Below are positions 7,580-14,708 of a DNA stretch of 64,000 nucleotides, piece after piece. The notes below the pieces were generated by a model. That model was not told the DNA's origin. It saw only the letters and a list, made by a program, of their open reading frames with translations, and did not search any database. The stretch is from the NCBI RefSeq assembly GCF_016632335.1, contig NZ_JAEPBG010000015.1, positions 1-64,000 of the forward strand, given 5' to 3'. Both the position numbers and the translations under genes were made by a program. Source of the DNA: Noviherbaspirillum pedocola (GTDB lineage Bacteria > Pseudomonadota > Gammaproteobacteria > Burkholderiales > Burkholderiaceae_D). Position 1 is the stretch's first letter; each line of letters opens with the position of its first letter.

Positions 7580-9252
7580 GGAAATTTGTCGCGCTTCTCT
7601 TCCCGCTCATCCTCACTGCCTTCGGATCGTCTGTGCACGCCGGCGACTGCCGCAAAGTCGGTGAAGTTTGCGTGGATACGACCCCCGGGAAGTACATCGA
7701 TGGCGTCTACGTGACGATCGACCAGGCGGGCGGCTGCTGGAATTTAGAAGATACCTATGAGTGCATCAAGCCGGACAGCGTTGACTATTGTTCGGGAATC
7801 GCCAACACGCCGGGCTGCTATCAGTCCTCGGTAACGGTCAAGGATTATGCGTTCAACGGCGCAGTGCTCGACCAGACCCTGACCTATCGCTGCAACGACG
7901 TGAACCAGCCGACGCCGCCCAATACGGTCCGGCTGGACAACACCTACACGGTTGTGAAAGACGAGTTCGACCATACGCAGTGCTTGCCCGATGAGCAGAA
8001 CAGTCACTGCCAGCTGGCGTCGCATACCTGCACGCAGGGTCCGGAGACGCGGAACATCAACGGTCTTCCCGTCTACCATGACTGCTGGCAGTACCAGGAT
8101 GAGTACGCCTGCCTCCTGCCGACCAAGACAGACGATTGTCAGGCGCTGAAGGATAAGGGGTGCTCTCAGGTGGATTCCACCTGTCTGACGCAAGATCCGA
8201 ACGGTCTCGGTTGCACGATGAAGCAAATTTCCTATAGCTGCGTGGTTCGCAAGGGTGAAACCAAGACGGAAGAGGATTGCAGCGTGCGTCAGGTGTGCCA
8301 GAACGGGGAATGCTGGGATGCCTCGTCGCCGAACGATACGGACTTTGCGCAGGTGGTGGCAATGCAGGAGGCAGCGCGTGAAGCGGGCAAGTATGATCCG
8401 GACGCGTCCAACCTTTTCCGTGGTGTTGCCGAAGGCTGTACCAAGGGGTATATCGGCTTGAAGAACTGCTGCAAGACCGATACGGCCGCTGGGCAAGACA
8501 ACAACAGCGTCATGACGCAGATGCTTGCAAGCGCGGGTACCGCAGGAGCAAAAGAGGTGGCGAATCTGGGAAGCAAGTACGCGTACGACTTCCTCTACAG
8601 CGATACCGGCTGGCTCGGCTCTGGTAGTTCGTGCGTCTCGACACTTTTTGAACCGACGAACTTCTCGGCGTCATTCGGCGCGTACGGCTTTAGCGTAGGA
8701 GCAGGCGGCGCCGCACCATCCTTCCTCGGCACTGAATCGGTAGCTATTTTGGGAGGTGAGGCTGGGATGCCGGCCCTCTACTTTAATCCTTACGCGCTTG
8801 CATTTGCGGTGGCACTCCAAATTGTCATGGATATGATCTCCTGTACGCCTGAAGAACAAAAGCTAGGCATGGCGCGTGGATCGAACCTGTGTACCTATGT
8901 TGGTTCCTACTGCTCGAGCAAATTCCTGGGGGGATGTGTGGAAACCACGCAAAACTACTGCTGCTTCAATAGTAAGCTGTCGCGCATCATCAACGAACAG
9001 GGCCGGCCGCAGCTCGGCAGGAATTTCGGTACCGCGGAGAACCCGGATTGCCGTGGCTTCACGGCCGACGAGTTCCAGCATCTCGACTTCTCCAAGGTGG
9101 ATATGAGCGAGTTTGTGACCGATATCATGTCCTCGGTCCAGGTGCCGGACGCTAACGCAATCAGCCAGCGCATCAGCAACAACATGAGCACGCGCGTGAA
9201 CAACAACCCGCTGACGAACAACCCGACGCTGACCACGTCGCCTGCGAAGTGA
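7576..9252 (+). CDS. traN: TraN-like mating-pair stabilisation protein
   Basis: 558 residues, near F TraN (602), with a GTG start overlapping the previous stop and a signal peptide ending VHAG. Cys-rich throughout. The last 150 residues carry a TraN-like signature: CCFNSKLSRIINEQGRPQL, then NPDCRGFTADEFQHLDFSKV. TraN is an outer-membrane adhesin that tightens contact between donor and recipient and is secreted and disulfide-bonded through the periplasm. A terminator follows. The call rests mainly on the C-terminal signature. Confidence 0.8.
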   Translation: MRKFVALLFPLILTAFGSSVHAGDCRKVGEVCVDTTPGKYIDGVYVTIDQAGGCWNLEDTYECIKPDSVDYCSGIANTPGCYQSSVTVKDYAFNGAVLDQTLTYRCNDVNQPTPPNTVRLDNTYTVVKDEFDHTQCLPDEQNSHCQLASHTCTQGPETRNINGLPVYHDCWQYQDEYACLLPTKTDDCQALKDKGCSQVDSTCLTQDPNGLGCTMKQISYSCVVRKGETKTEEDCSVRQVCQNGECWDASSPNDTDFAQVVAMQEAAREAGKYDPDASNLFRGVAEGCTKGYIGLKNCCKTDTAAGQDNNSVMTQMLASAGTAGAKEVANLGSKYAYDFLYSDTGWLGSGSSCVSTLFEPTNFSASFGAYGFSVGAGGAAPSFLGTESVAILGGEAGMPALYFNPYALAFAVALQIVMDMISCTPEEQKLGMARGSNLCTYVGSYCSSKFLGGCVETTQNYCCFNSKLSRIINEQGRPQLGRNFGTAENPDCRGFTADEFQHLDFSKVDMSEFVTDIMSSVQVPDANAISQRISNNMSTRVNNNPLTNNPTLTTSPAK

Positions 9253-9272
9253 GAAAGGCACTGCAGAAAAAG

Positions 9273-9302
9273 AAAACCGGGCGCGAAGCCCGGTTTTTTT
9301 TC
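9273..9302 (+). terminator. rho-independent terminator, probably bidirectional
   Basis: Stem AACCGGGC (9275-9282) with GCCCGGTT (9288-9295), loop GCGAA, followed by eight T. An A-rich run on the other side means it can also serve the convergent leftward gene ending at 9317. Confidence 0.9.
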
Positions 9303-9316
9303 GTCCTATGCGCGCA

Positions 9317-10204
9317 TCAACGGGCGAAAACCTCGTAAATCGTGTTCTTGTAATCCACTTTCTGGCTGCTTCCATGGGTCGCCAGCCAGTTGTTGGCGAA
9401 AGACGTCGCCTCGCGCATCTCGGCGTCATCCAGATTGAAAGAAGGGAGACTGCCCGCGCCGACCTTGTCCTTGTTTTTCCCGGTATAGATCATCCACCAG
9501 GCCGCCGCCATCACCGGATTCTTGTCGGCGCCAAGGCCCTGCTCATAGATCTTCGACATCAGCGCAGGGGAATTCGCCTCCGAGGCCTGCGACGCCTTCA
9601 TGAGCCATGCATAGGCTTCCTTGTAGCTTTTCTTCTCGAACAGGATCCGACCGATCAGATAGAAGCCGAGGACATTCCCCCGGTTCGACGCCTCGTTCGC
9701 CCACTTCCACGCCTCGTTCCGATCCCCCTTGGACAGCGCATGCAGCGCCAGCCGGACCTGCGCCTGCTGGACGCCAGCGCCAGTCGCCGCTTCCTTGAAC
9801 ATTGCCATGGCGCGATCCTCGTTTTTCGGAACGCCGCGGCCGAAGAAGTACAGCACGCCGAGATTGTATTTGGCCAGCGGATAAGTCCGGGCGGAGGCGG
9901 CGAAATAGTTGAACGCCGCCGCGCTGTCCTGTTTGACCCCTTTCCCATTGTCGAGCATCCAGCCGGCGAAATTCTGCGCGGTGGCATTGCCGTTCTTCGC
10001 CAGCGCGAACATTTCGCCGATGGCCGCTTTGCTGCCGGAGCGATAGGCGCTCCATGCGCGCAGCACTTCCGCGCTGTCCTTGGCCTCCCCGAGGACGGCC
10101 ATCATCTTGTCGGCCATGCCCGGAGCTTCTTCTGCCATCGCGAAAGGAGCCGTAAAGAGAGCGAGCGCGATGAGCGCGCGGCCGGGGTGTCGCAGTATCT
10201 GCAT
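9317..10204 (-). CDS. exported Sel1/TPR-repeat protein
   Basis: 295 residues from ATG 10202-10204, with a signal peptide ending FAMAE. The body is helical Sel1-like repeats: NATAQNFAGWMLDNGKG, YPLAKYNLGVLYFFGRG, GFYLIGRILFEKKSYKEA and ALMSKIYEQGLGA show the Ala/Gly/Leu spacing. Sel1 proteins are periplasmic or surface scaffolds. It is divergent from the lytic transglycosylase, sharing a 55-bp control region. A longer frame reaching 10579 is rejected because it runs back through the transglycosylase gene. The partner is unknown; a role in the transfer envelope complex is plausible. Confidence 0.7.
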   Translation of the reverse strand: MQILRHPGRALIALALFTAPFAMAEEAPGMADKMMAVLGEAKDSAEVLRAWSAYRSGSKAAIGEMFALAKNGNATAQNFAGWMLDNGKGVKQDSAAAFNYFAASARTYPLAKYNLGVLYFFGRGVPKNEDRAMAMFKEAATGAGVQQAQVRLALHALSKGDRNEAWKWANEASNRGNVLGFYLIGRILFEKKSYKEAYAWLMKASQASEANSPALMSKIYEQGLGADKNPVMAAAWWMIYTGKNKDKVGAGSLPSFNLDDAEMREATSFANNWLATHGSSQKVDYKNTIYEVFAR

Positions 10205-10214
10205 AAAAATATAC

Positions 10215-10258
10215 CCGTGTGATATAGCTACATGTGTTGTACTGCTATAATAACACGG
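10215..10258. promoter_or_regulatory. divergent control region with an interrupted dyad
   Basis: CCGTGT (10215-10220) and ACACGG (10253-10258) form the outer arms, and ATAGC/GCTAT the inner arms, of a dyad between the Sel1 gene and the transglycosylase gene. A perfect TATAAT (10246-10251) lies seven bases before the rightward ATG at 10259. If it is used, the message would be nearly leaderless. The dyad could be an operator for both genes. Confidence 0.5.
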
Positions 10259-10687
10259 ATGAATACCCGCACTGTATCCGCTTTTGCCGCGCTCTCCGTG
10301 ATGTCGATGAGCGCCCATGCGTTCTGCTTCGATGAAGCGGCGCATCGCTATCACGTCGACAAGCAGCTGCTGATGGCGATTGCGAAGACTGAATCCGGCT
10401 TCCGTCCGAACGCCTACAACATCAATGCCAATGGCTCGGCCGATATCGGCCTCATGCAGATCAATGACAGCTGGCTGCCGACGCTCAGGAAATGGGGGAT
10501 CGACCGGACACGCCTTTTTGATCCCTGCACGAACGTGAATGTCGGTGCCTGGGTTCTGGCAAATAACTTTGTCCAGCATGGCCGCACCTGGAAGGCGGTG
10601 GGCGCGTACAACGCCCGCTCGACCGACAAACAGGAGGCGTATGCCATGCGGGTCTGGAAAAACCTCAACATAGGAATGCGTCCTTGA
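10259..10687 (+). CDS. lytic transglycosylase (SLT family), conjugation-type
   Basis: 142 residues from the ATG at 10259. Signal peptide (ending SAHA) followed by a compact SLT/goose-lysozyme domain: catalytic Glu45 in IAKTESGFRP, GLMQIND near residue 65, and AYNA near the end. It cleaves peptidoglycan locally so that the transfer channel can cross the wall, as VirB1, F Orf169 and TrbN do. Length matches these dedicated enzymes. An ATG nine codons upstream is possible but overlaps the likely -10 element. The next gene starts inside its stop (TTGA). Confidence 0.85.
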   Translation: MNTRTVSAFAALSVMSMSAHAFCFDEAAHRYHVDKQLLMAIAKTESGFRPNAYNINANGSADIGLMQINDSWLPTLRKWGIDRTRLFDPCTNVNVGAWVLANNFVQHGRTWKAVGAYNARSTDKQEAYAMRVWKNLNIGMRP

Positions 10688-10953
10688 AAACCATCATTGG
10701 AGGCGCAGCCTCCGCCCTTACCATCGGGTTCGCCCTGTATGTCATGGCATCGCCCGACTCCTGTACCCGTGTCGACCGCGGCGCGGCGCCGGTCAGGATC
10801 GCGATGGACGGTGTGCGTTGGGCTGGCCACAACTGGCTCAGCACTGACGCCCGTCTGGAGATGCTGAAATACAGCATCCACGCGGACGCGGGAACCCAGC
10901 GGTTCCTGTCGCAGCAGTTCTACGGCCGTGCTGACGTGTGCAAGGCGGAATAG
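10684..10953 (+). CDS. small membrane-anchored or exported protein (89 aa)
   Basis: Starts at a TTG overlapping the transglycosylase stop by four bases, indicating coupling. The first 20 residues are hydrophobic (IIGGAASALTIGFALYVMA), then a short extracytoplasmic part with two Cys (DSCTRVDRG, ADVCKAE). No family recognised. It ends three bases before the secretion ATPase gene. Its place suggests an accessory of the local envelope machinery. Confidence 0.55.
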   Translation: MKTIIGGAASALTIGFALYVMASPDSCTRVDRGAAPVRIAMDGVRWAGHNWLSTDARLEMLKYSIHADAGTQRFLSQQFYGRADVCKAE

Positions 10954-10956
10954 GCG

Positions 10957-12624
10957 ATGATCCGCGAACCAGACCTGTTTATTGCGATTGGCCACACCGA
11001 TCGGGAAGCGACCCAGCGGCTCAATGACCTGTTCCACGATGCGGCGACGCGTCGCGTCTCGGACGTGCATCTGCTGTTTCAGGAGGGCCGCTGCCAGATC
11101 TGTTTCCGCGCCGGCGGCGTGCTCGAGGAAGTGATCGTCATTGATGCGCAAATGGCCAAGCATTTCGACGAGAAGATTCGGGCGCGTGCGCAAATGTCGC
11201 AAGCGGATCGCCATCGCTCGCTGGACGGGCGCATGCGCCTGCGCTATGCCGACCGCAGTGTCGACGTGCGCGTCTCGGTCATCCCGGTGGTCGGTGGCCA
11301 GAAAATCGTCTGCCGCCTGCTTGACCAGGCGAATGCCGCCATGTCGATGGATTCGATCCGCATGACGCCGATGACTCGGTACTACCTTGACGAGCTGATC
11401 GAGGAGCCACAGGGACTTCTGCTGGTCTGCGGCCCGACCGGCTCCGGCAAGACCACGACGCTTTACGGCCTGCTCGGCGCGCTGAATGACGGCAAGCGCA
11501 ATCTGATGACCATCGAAAACCCGGTGGAGTATGTGATTCCGGGCATCGGGCAGGTCAACATCGACCAGCATGTGTCCTTCCCCGATGCGCTGCGGGCGAT
11601 CCTGCGGCAGGACCCGGATGTGATCCTGGTGGGCGAAATCCGCGACGCGGAAACCGCCAAGATTGCCGTCAGCGCCGCCAATACCGGCCACCTGGTGCTC
11701 TCGACCCTGCACGCGAACAATTCCGCGCTGGCGATTACGCGCCTCATCGAACTGGGTGTCGATCCGCAGACACTGGCCGCGGCCTTGCGCGGCGTGCTGG
11801 CGCAGCGGTTGGTACCGACGATCGACCCGGACGATGGCTTCGAGTGGCAACCTCCCTCCGAATTCGATTCGGCATGGTTGGCGCTCCACGGCATCGATGC
11901 GCAGGGACTTTACTTTCCTCGGCTCGACAAGGAACAGAAGTTCACCAACAAGACCCCCATCATCGAGATGGTGAAAGCCGACAGGGCAGTCAGGGCGGCG
12001 ATTGTCTCGGGTCAGGGGGAACTGCCGATCTTCAATGCCGCCGCGAGGCAGATGCAATTCGAGACCCTTGCGCAGGCGGGCGTTCGGCTTGCCAATGACG
12101 GCGTCACCTCCATGGATCAGGTGCGCAAGATCGTCGGCCAGGATGCGATCCTTCCGGAAGTGCGGCGTCTGGGCGAGGTACTGGTGGCGAATCGATCAGC
12201 CGAGCTCACCCAGATCACGAAGGCGCTGGAAATTCAGGTAAGCCGCTACAAGCAGGGACGGCTCACCAGATTGGGGGAAATCCTGATCGAACAAGGAATC
12301 TGCACCGTCGAACAGGTCGTGGATGCGATCGGCCTGACCGAGAGCGCTCCGGAGTGCGCCTTCTTTTTCGTCATGCGCGGAATGCTGACGGAGAAGGAGC
12401 TGAAAGCAACCGTGCAGGAATGGAAGTCGCAAACCCAGCGGGAGTCGCTGTTCGACATGCTGGTCAACAAGGAATTTTTAAATAAGGAAGAACTCTATGA
12501 ATCGTCGTTTGTTTCTTGCGCAGGCCGGTGCACTTCTTGCGGCGCCAGCCATTGCCAGCGCACAGAAGGCGGAATCGCAGCCCCTGAAGATGCCTTTTCG
12601 GGAAGTGGGCTTCCGGTTAGCTGA
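10957..12624 (+). CDS. GspE/PilB-type secretion ATPase with a C-terminal MshEN-like domain
   Basis: 555 residues. N-terminal GspE-like domain (SDVHLLFQEGRC), Walker A GPTGSGKTTT (about 159-168), Asp box (ENPVEYVIPG), Walker B-like LVGEIRDAETA, and His box (GHLVLSTLHANNS). These are the hallmarks of type II secretion and type IV pilus extension ATPases. The CxxC pairs of GspE/PilB are absent. Residues about 430-515 (RLTRLGEILIEQGICTVEQV) look like an MshEN/GspE-N-like module, which usually lies at the N-terminus. The last 42 codons overlap the next gene by 128 bases. F-type transfer systems do not normally carry such an ATPase, so its role here is unclear. Confidence 0.75.
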   Translation: MIREPDLFIAIGHTDREATQRLNDLFHDAATRRVSDVHLLFQEGRCQICFRAGGVLEEVIVIDAQMAKHFDEKIRARAQMSQADRHRSLDGRMRLRYADRSVDVRVSVIPVVGGQKIVCRLLDQANAAMSMDSIRMTPMTRYYLDELIEEPQGLLLVCGPTGSGKTTTLYGLLGALNDGKRNLMTIENPVEYVIPGIGQVNIDQHVSFPDALRAILRQDPDVILVGEIRDAETAKIAVSAANTGHLVLSTLHANNSALAITRLIELGVDPQTLAAALRGVLAQRLVPTIDPDDGFEWQPPSEFDSAWLALHGIDAQGLYFPRLDKEQKFTNKTPIIEMVKADRAVRAAIVSGQGELPIFNAAARQMQFETLAQAGVRLANDGVTSMDQVRKIVGQDAILPEVRRLGEVLVANRSAELTQITKALEIQVSRYKQGRLTRLGEILIEQGICTVEQVVDAIGLTESAPECAFFFVMRGMLTEKELKATVQEWKSQTQRESLFDMLVNKEFLNKEELYESSFVSCAGRCTSCGASHCQRTEGGIAAPEDAFSGSGLPVS

Positions 12625-13117
12625 TTCCCGCAAGGTGCTCTGCTTTTTCGCGTTCACCTGCCCGGTATGCGCGGCATACCATGCTTCGATCGCGCAGTGG
12701 GGCGAATCGCTGCCGCAAGGATGGCAGCTGGAGTTCGTGCCGGTGACGCTGCCGCAGCGGGATACCGTGATCGCGGCACGGGCTTACTTCGCCGCACTGA
12801 AGGCGGATCGCGCCAAGATCTATGACTTCGTCGGGTCGGCCTATACCGAGATTCAGGATCGCGGCATGAAGCAGGATGATCCGCGTACCTGGGAAACGGC
12901 GGCAAAGGTAGCCAAGATGCCGGGATTTGCCGAGAGCTGGCAAAAAGTCACCACCGAGGCGGTCAAGAAGTCCTATGACGACTTGGTGGCCTACCAGGTG
13001 TCGGCCACGCCGACGCTCGCGATCGGCGGCCGCTATGTCATTACGCCGGACGATACGAACGGCGACCGCGAACTCTTCTTCAAGCTCGCAGGCGCGATGG
13101 TCTCGAAAAGCATGTGA
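12497..13117 (+). CDS. DsbA/DsbG-like periplasmic thiol oxidoreductase
   Basis: 206 residues with GGAAG before the ATG. The N-terminus MNRRLFLAQAGALLAAPAIASA is a twin-Arg-like signal. Thioredoxin-fold active site C55-P-V-C58 (FTCPVCAAYH) and a cis-Pro loop (VSATPTLAIGG) match DsbA-family proteins. It presumably forms or corrects disulfides in the Cys-rich TraN, TraU and TraH proteins, as TrbB/DsbC does in F. It overlaps the ATPase gene extensively, in a different frame. Confidence 0.8.
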   Translation: MNRRLFLAQAGALLAAPAIASAQKAESQPLKMPFREVGFRLADSRKVLCFFAFTCPVCAAYHASIAQWGESLPQGWQLEFVPVTLPQRDTVIAARAYFAALKADRAKIYDFVGSAYTEIQDRGMKQDDPRTWETAAKVAKMPGFAESWQKVTTEAVKKSYDDLVAYQVSATPTLAIGGRYVITPDDTNGDRELFFKLAGAMVSKSM

Positions 13118-13155
13118 TTGAAGTGCCGTGGGCGCGCTGCGGCAGAGGGTTACAG

Positions 13156-13371
13156 CTATTGTGCGGTATCGGTATTGCCGCTCGGCTGGCGCTCGGTCGC
13201 CGCAACTTGCGCACGGCATGGGGTACCGCTTTGGCCGCGCGCCGTAGCGCCGTCAGAGAGGGGCGCGTAGGCGCGAGGAAGGCTCTTGGCGTCTGCCTGA
13301 GCAACGGCCTTGCGTACGGCGATATCGCACAGGTCTTTGAACCGATCGCTCAGAATGAGTTTGCTGTTCAT
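13156..13371 (-). CDS. hypothetical small protein (71 aa)
   Basis: ATG 13369-13371 overlaps the upstream gene's TGA (ATGA), a strong sign of coupling. Starts MNSKLILSDRFKDLCDIAVRKAVAQ, then a low-complexity Ala/Gly/Gln tail. No family recognised. A competing plus-strand frame over the same bases has no ribosome site. Confidence 0.45.
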   Translation of the reverse strand: MNSKLILSDRFKDLCDIAVRKAVAQADAKSLPRAYAPLSDGATARGQSGTPCRAQVAATERQPSGNTDTAQ

Positions 13372-13601
13372 GCCGTGTCCTTGGGATAGGGCCTTGCGCG
13401 CACGACCTTACCCTCAAAGCTGACTCTCACCAGTTCCTTGCGCCCATCGGCCCATTCGCGGACCATCTCGTCGGGATACGCATCCTCGCAATAATAGACT
13501 GGATCGCCGGGCGCCATGTCCGCTCTGGCGACTTCACCATCACTGCGAACGAGTTCTAACTCGAGCTGCTTCCACATTCGGTTTTGTTCATCCGACTTCA
13601 T
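13368..13601 (-). CDS. hypothetical small protein (77 aa)
   Basis: ATG 13599-13601 preceded by AGGAAAG. Small, acidic, soluble protein with a YYCEDAYPDEMVREW centre and a basic end (VVRARPYPKDTA). No family recognised. It is third in a leftward series of four small genes (14546 to 13156) that begins after the traG terminator. The longer frame reaching 13823 is rejected because it overlaps the next gene and lacks a start signal. Confidence 0.5.
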   Translation of the reverse strand: MKSDEQNRMWKQLELELVRSDGEVARADMAPGDPVYYCEDAYPDEMVREWADGRKELVRVSFEGKVVRARPYPKDTA

Positions 13602-13650
13602 CAATCTGCTTTCCTGCCTGTCGTCTTTTGATGCGTGCGGGGCGCTGGGC

Positions 13651-14136
13651 CTAGCCTTTCCCTCTGACATCCAATTGATACAGCAGTTCAATAGCATCAA
13701 GCGCGTCCTGCAGACGGCGCGCGACCCGCGGCGTGACAAACAAATCGACATCGCCAGTGCGGGCGTAATGGATCCGGTTCGGGCCCACCGCCTCGATGCC
13801 ATTGCCGCCCGAACCGGTTTCAAACAGGGTGAGATCGCTGTCTTGTCCGACGTCGAATGCCCAACTCATCAGCTCGGTCGCCGAAGTGATGTTGTATATA
13901 TAGCCGCGAGCACACCAGTCGAGCGTATTGACGCCCCATACCTTCGCGAGCAGGGCTTCCACGTGGCCAGCGTAGTCTGCGTTATGCGGTGCCTCGAAGA
14001 AGACCACTCTTTCCTGTAGCGGCCGATCCGGCTCGGTCATGGACTCCGGGAGCGCGACGAAGGCGCGATACAGGGTGCCATTGCCTAGTTCTGTGATCCG
14101 CGGACGCCCTCCAGGCAGGAGCTTTTTCGTGATCAT
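13651..14136 (-). CDS. hypothetical protein (161 aa)
   Basis: Starts at ATG 14134-14136. The N-terminus MITKKLLPGGRPRITELGNG is followed by a soluble alpha/beta protein containing VVFFEAPHNADYAGHVEALL and a C-terminal helix (RVARRLQDALDAIELLYQL). No family recognised. It lies 17 bases after the 14154-14546 gene and is probably co-transcribed with it. Confidence 0.55.
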   Translation of the reverse strand: MITKKLLPGGRPRITELGNGTLYRAFVALPESMTEPDRPLQERVVFFEAPHNADYAGHVEALLAKVWGVNTLDWCARGYIYNITSATELMSWAFDVGQDSDLTLFETGSGGNGIEAVGPNRIHYARTGDVDLFVTPRVARRLQDALDAIELLYQLDVRGKG

Positions 14137-14153
14137 GGGGGCCTCTCTGCTAT

Positions 14154-14546
14154 TCAGGAAATCCAGCTCAGCGCAATTCGAATGCCTTCGCTGAGATTGC
14201 CTTTGCCGAGCTTCTTCGCCCGTGCGATGCTGACCGCGTCGAGGTAGACGTTGTGCCGTGCGCCGCCTTCCAGCTCCGCAGGCCGTCCAACCTGCCCTTG
14301 GCTGGCCGGCCACGGGATCTCTCTCAATTTTCCCTGCCAGTTGTCCGGCGTACCGGGCGCCGAGTCGAACCGGTGGGTTGCCAAGGCCGAGCGCAGATAT
14401 TCCAGGTGGACGCTGATCGCCTCGCCTTCAAGCTCTTCGCGGCCAAGAAAAGTATCGAAGACAGTTTCGGCGATCGAGCGCGCCCCCGTTTCGGTCCGCT
14501 CGAAGATGTTGCCATCGGTGGTGCGCAAGTAGATGCGGTAGCTCAT
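14154..14546 (-). CDS. hypothetical protein with a ribbon-helix-helix-like C-terminus
   Basis: 130 residues from ATG 14544-14546. The N-terminal part (MSYRIYLRTTDGNIFERTET) is unrecognised. The last 35 residues (HNVYLDAVSIARAKKLGKGN, then LSEGIRIAL) resemble the beta-strand plus two helices of CopG/ParD ribbon-helix-helix DNA-binding proteins. If so, it may regulate the small leftward unit. The DNA-binding role is inferred from this short match only. Confidence 0.5.
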   Translation of the reverse strand: MSYRIYLRTTDGNIFERTETGARSIAETVFDTFLGREELEGEAISVHLEYLRSALATHRFDSAPGTPDNWQGKLREIPWPASQGQVGRPAELEGGARHNVYLDAVSIARAKKLGKGNLSEGIRIALSWIS

Positions 14547-14650
14547 GCCAAAGAAATTGCTTCAGGTTTGTCTGGAGAACATGTTCAATAATTATATACA
14601 CACTTAATCTCCGGCCTCTCATGCGGACCGGCGTTTCCGTCGCATTGGCA

Positions 14651-14690
14651 TAAAAAATGGCATGCCATCGTGGTGACTGGCATGCCATTT
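14651..14690 (-). terminator. terminator of the traF-H-G unit
   Basis: A 13-bp perfect stem, AAATGGCATGCCA (14655-14667) with TGGCATGCCATTT (14678-14690), 18 bases after the traG stop. It is followed on the minus strand by TTTA. Confidence 0.8.
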
Positions 14691-14708
14691 CAGAACATCG
14701 GGTTGGGG

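Noticed and set aside
13114-13389. Plus-strand 91-codon frame after the DsbA-like gene
   Set aside because: It overlaps a minus-strand gene that is coupled by ATGA to its neighbour, and it has no ribosome site or recognisable domain.
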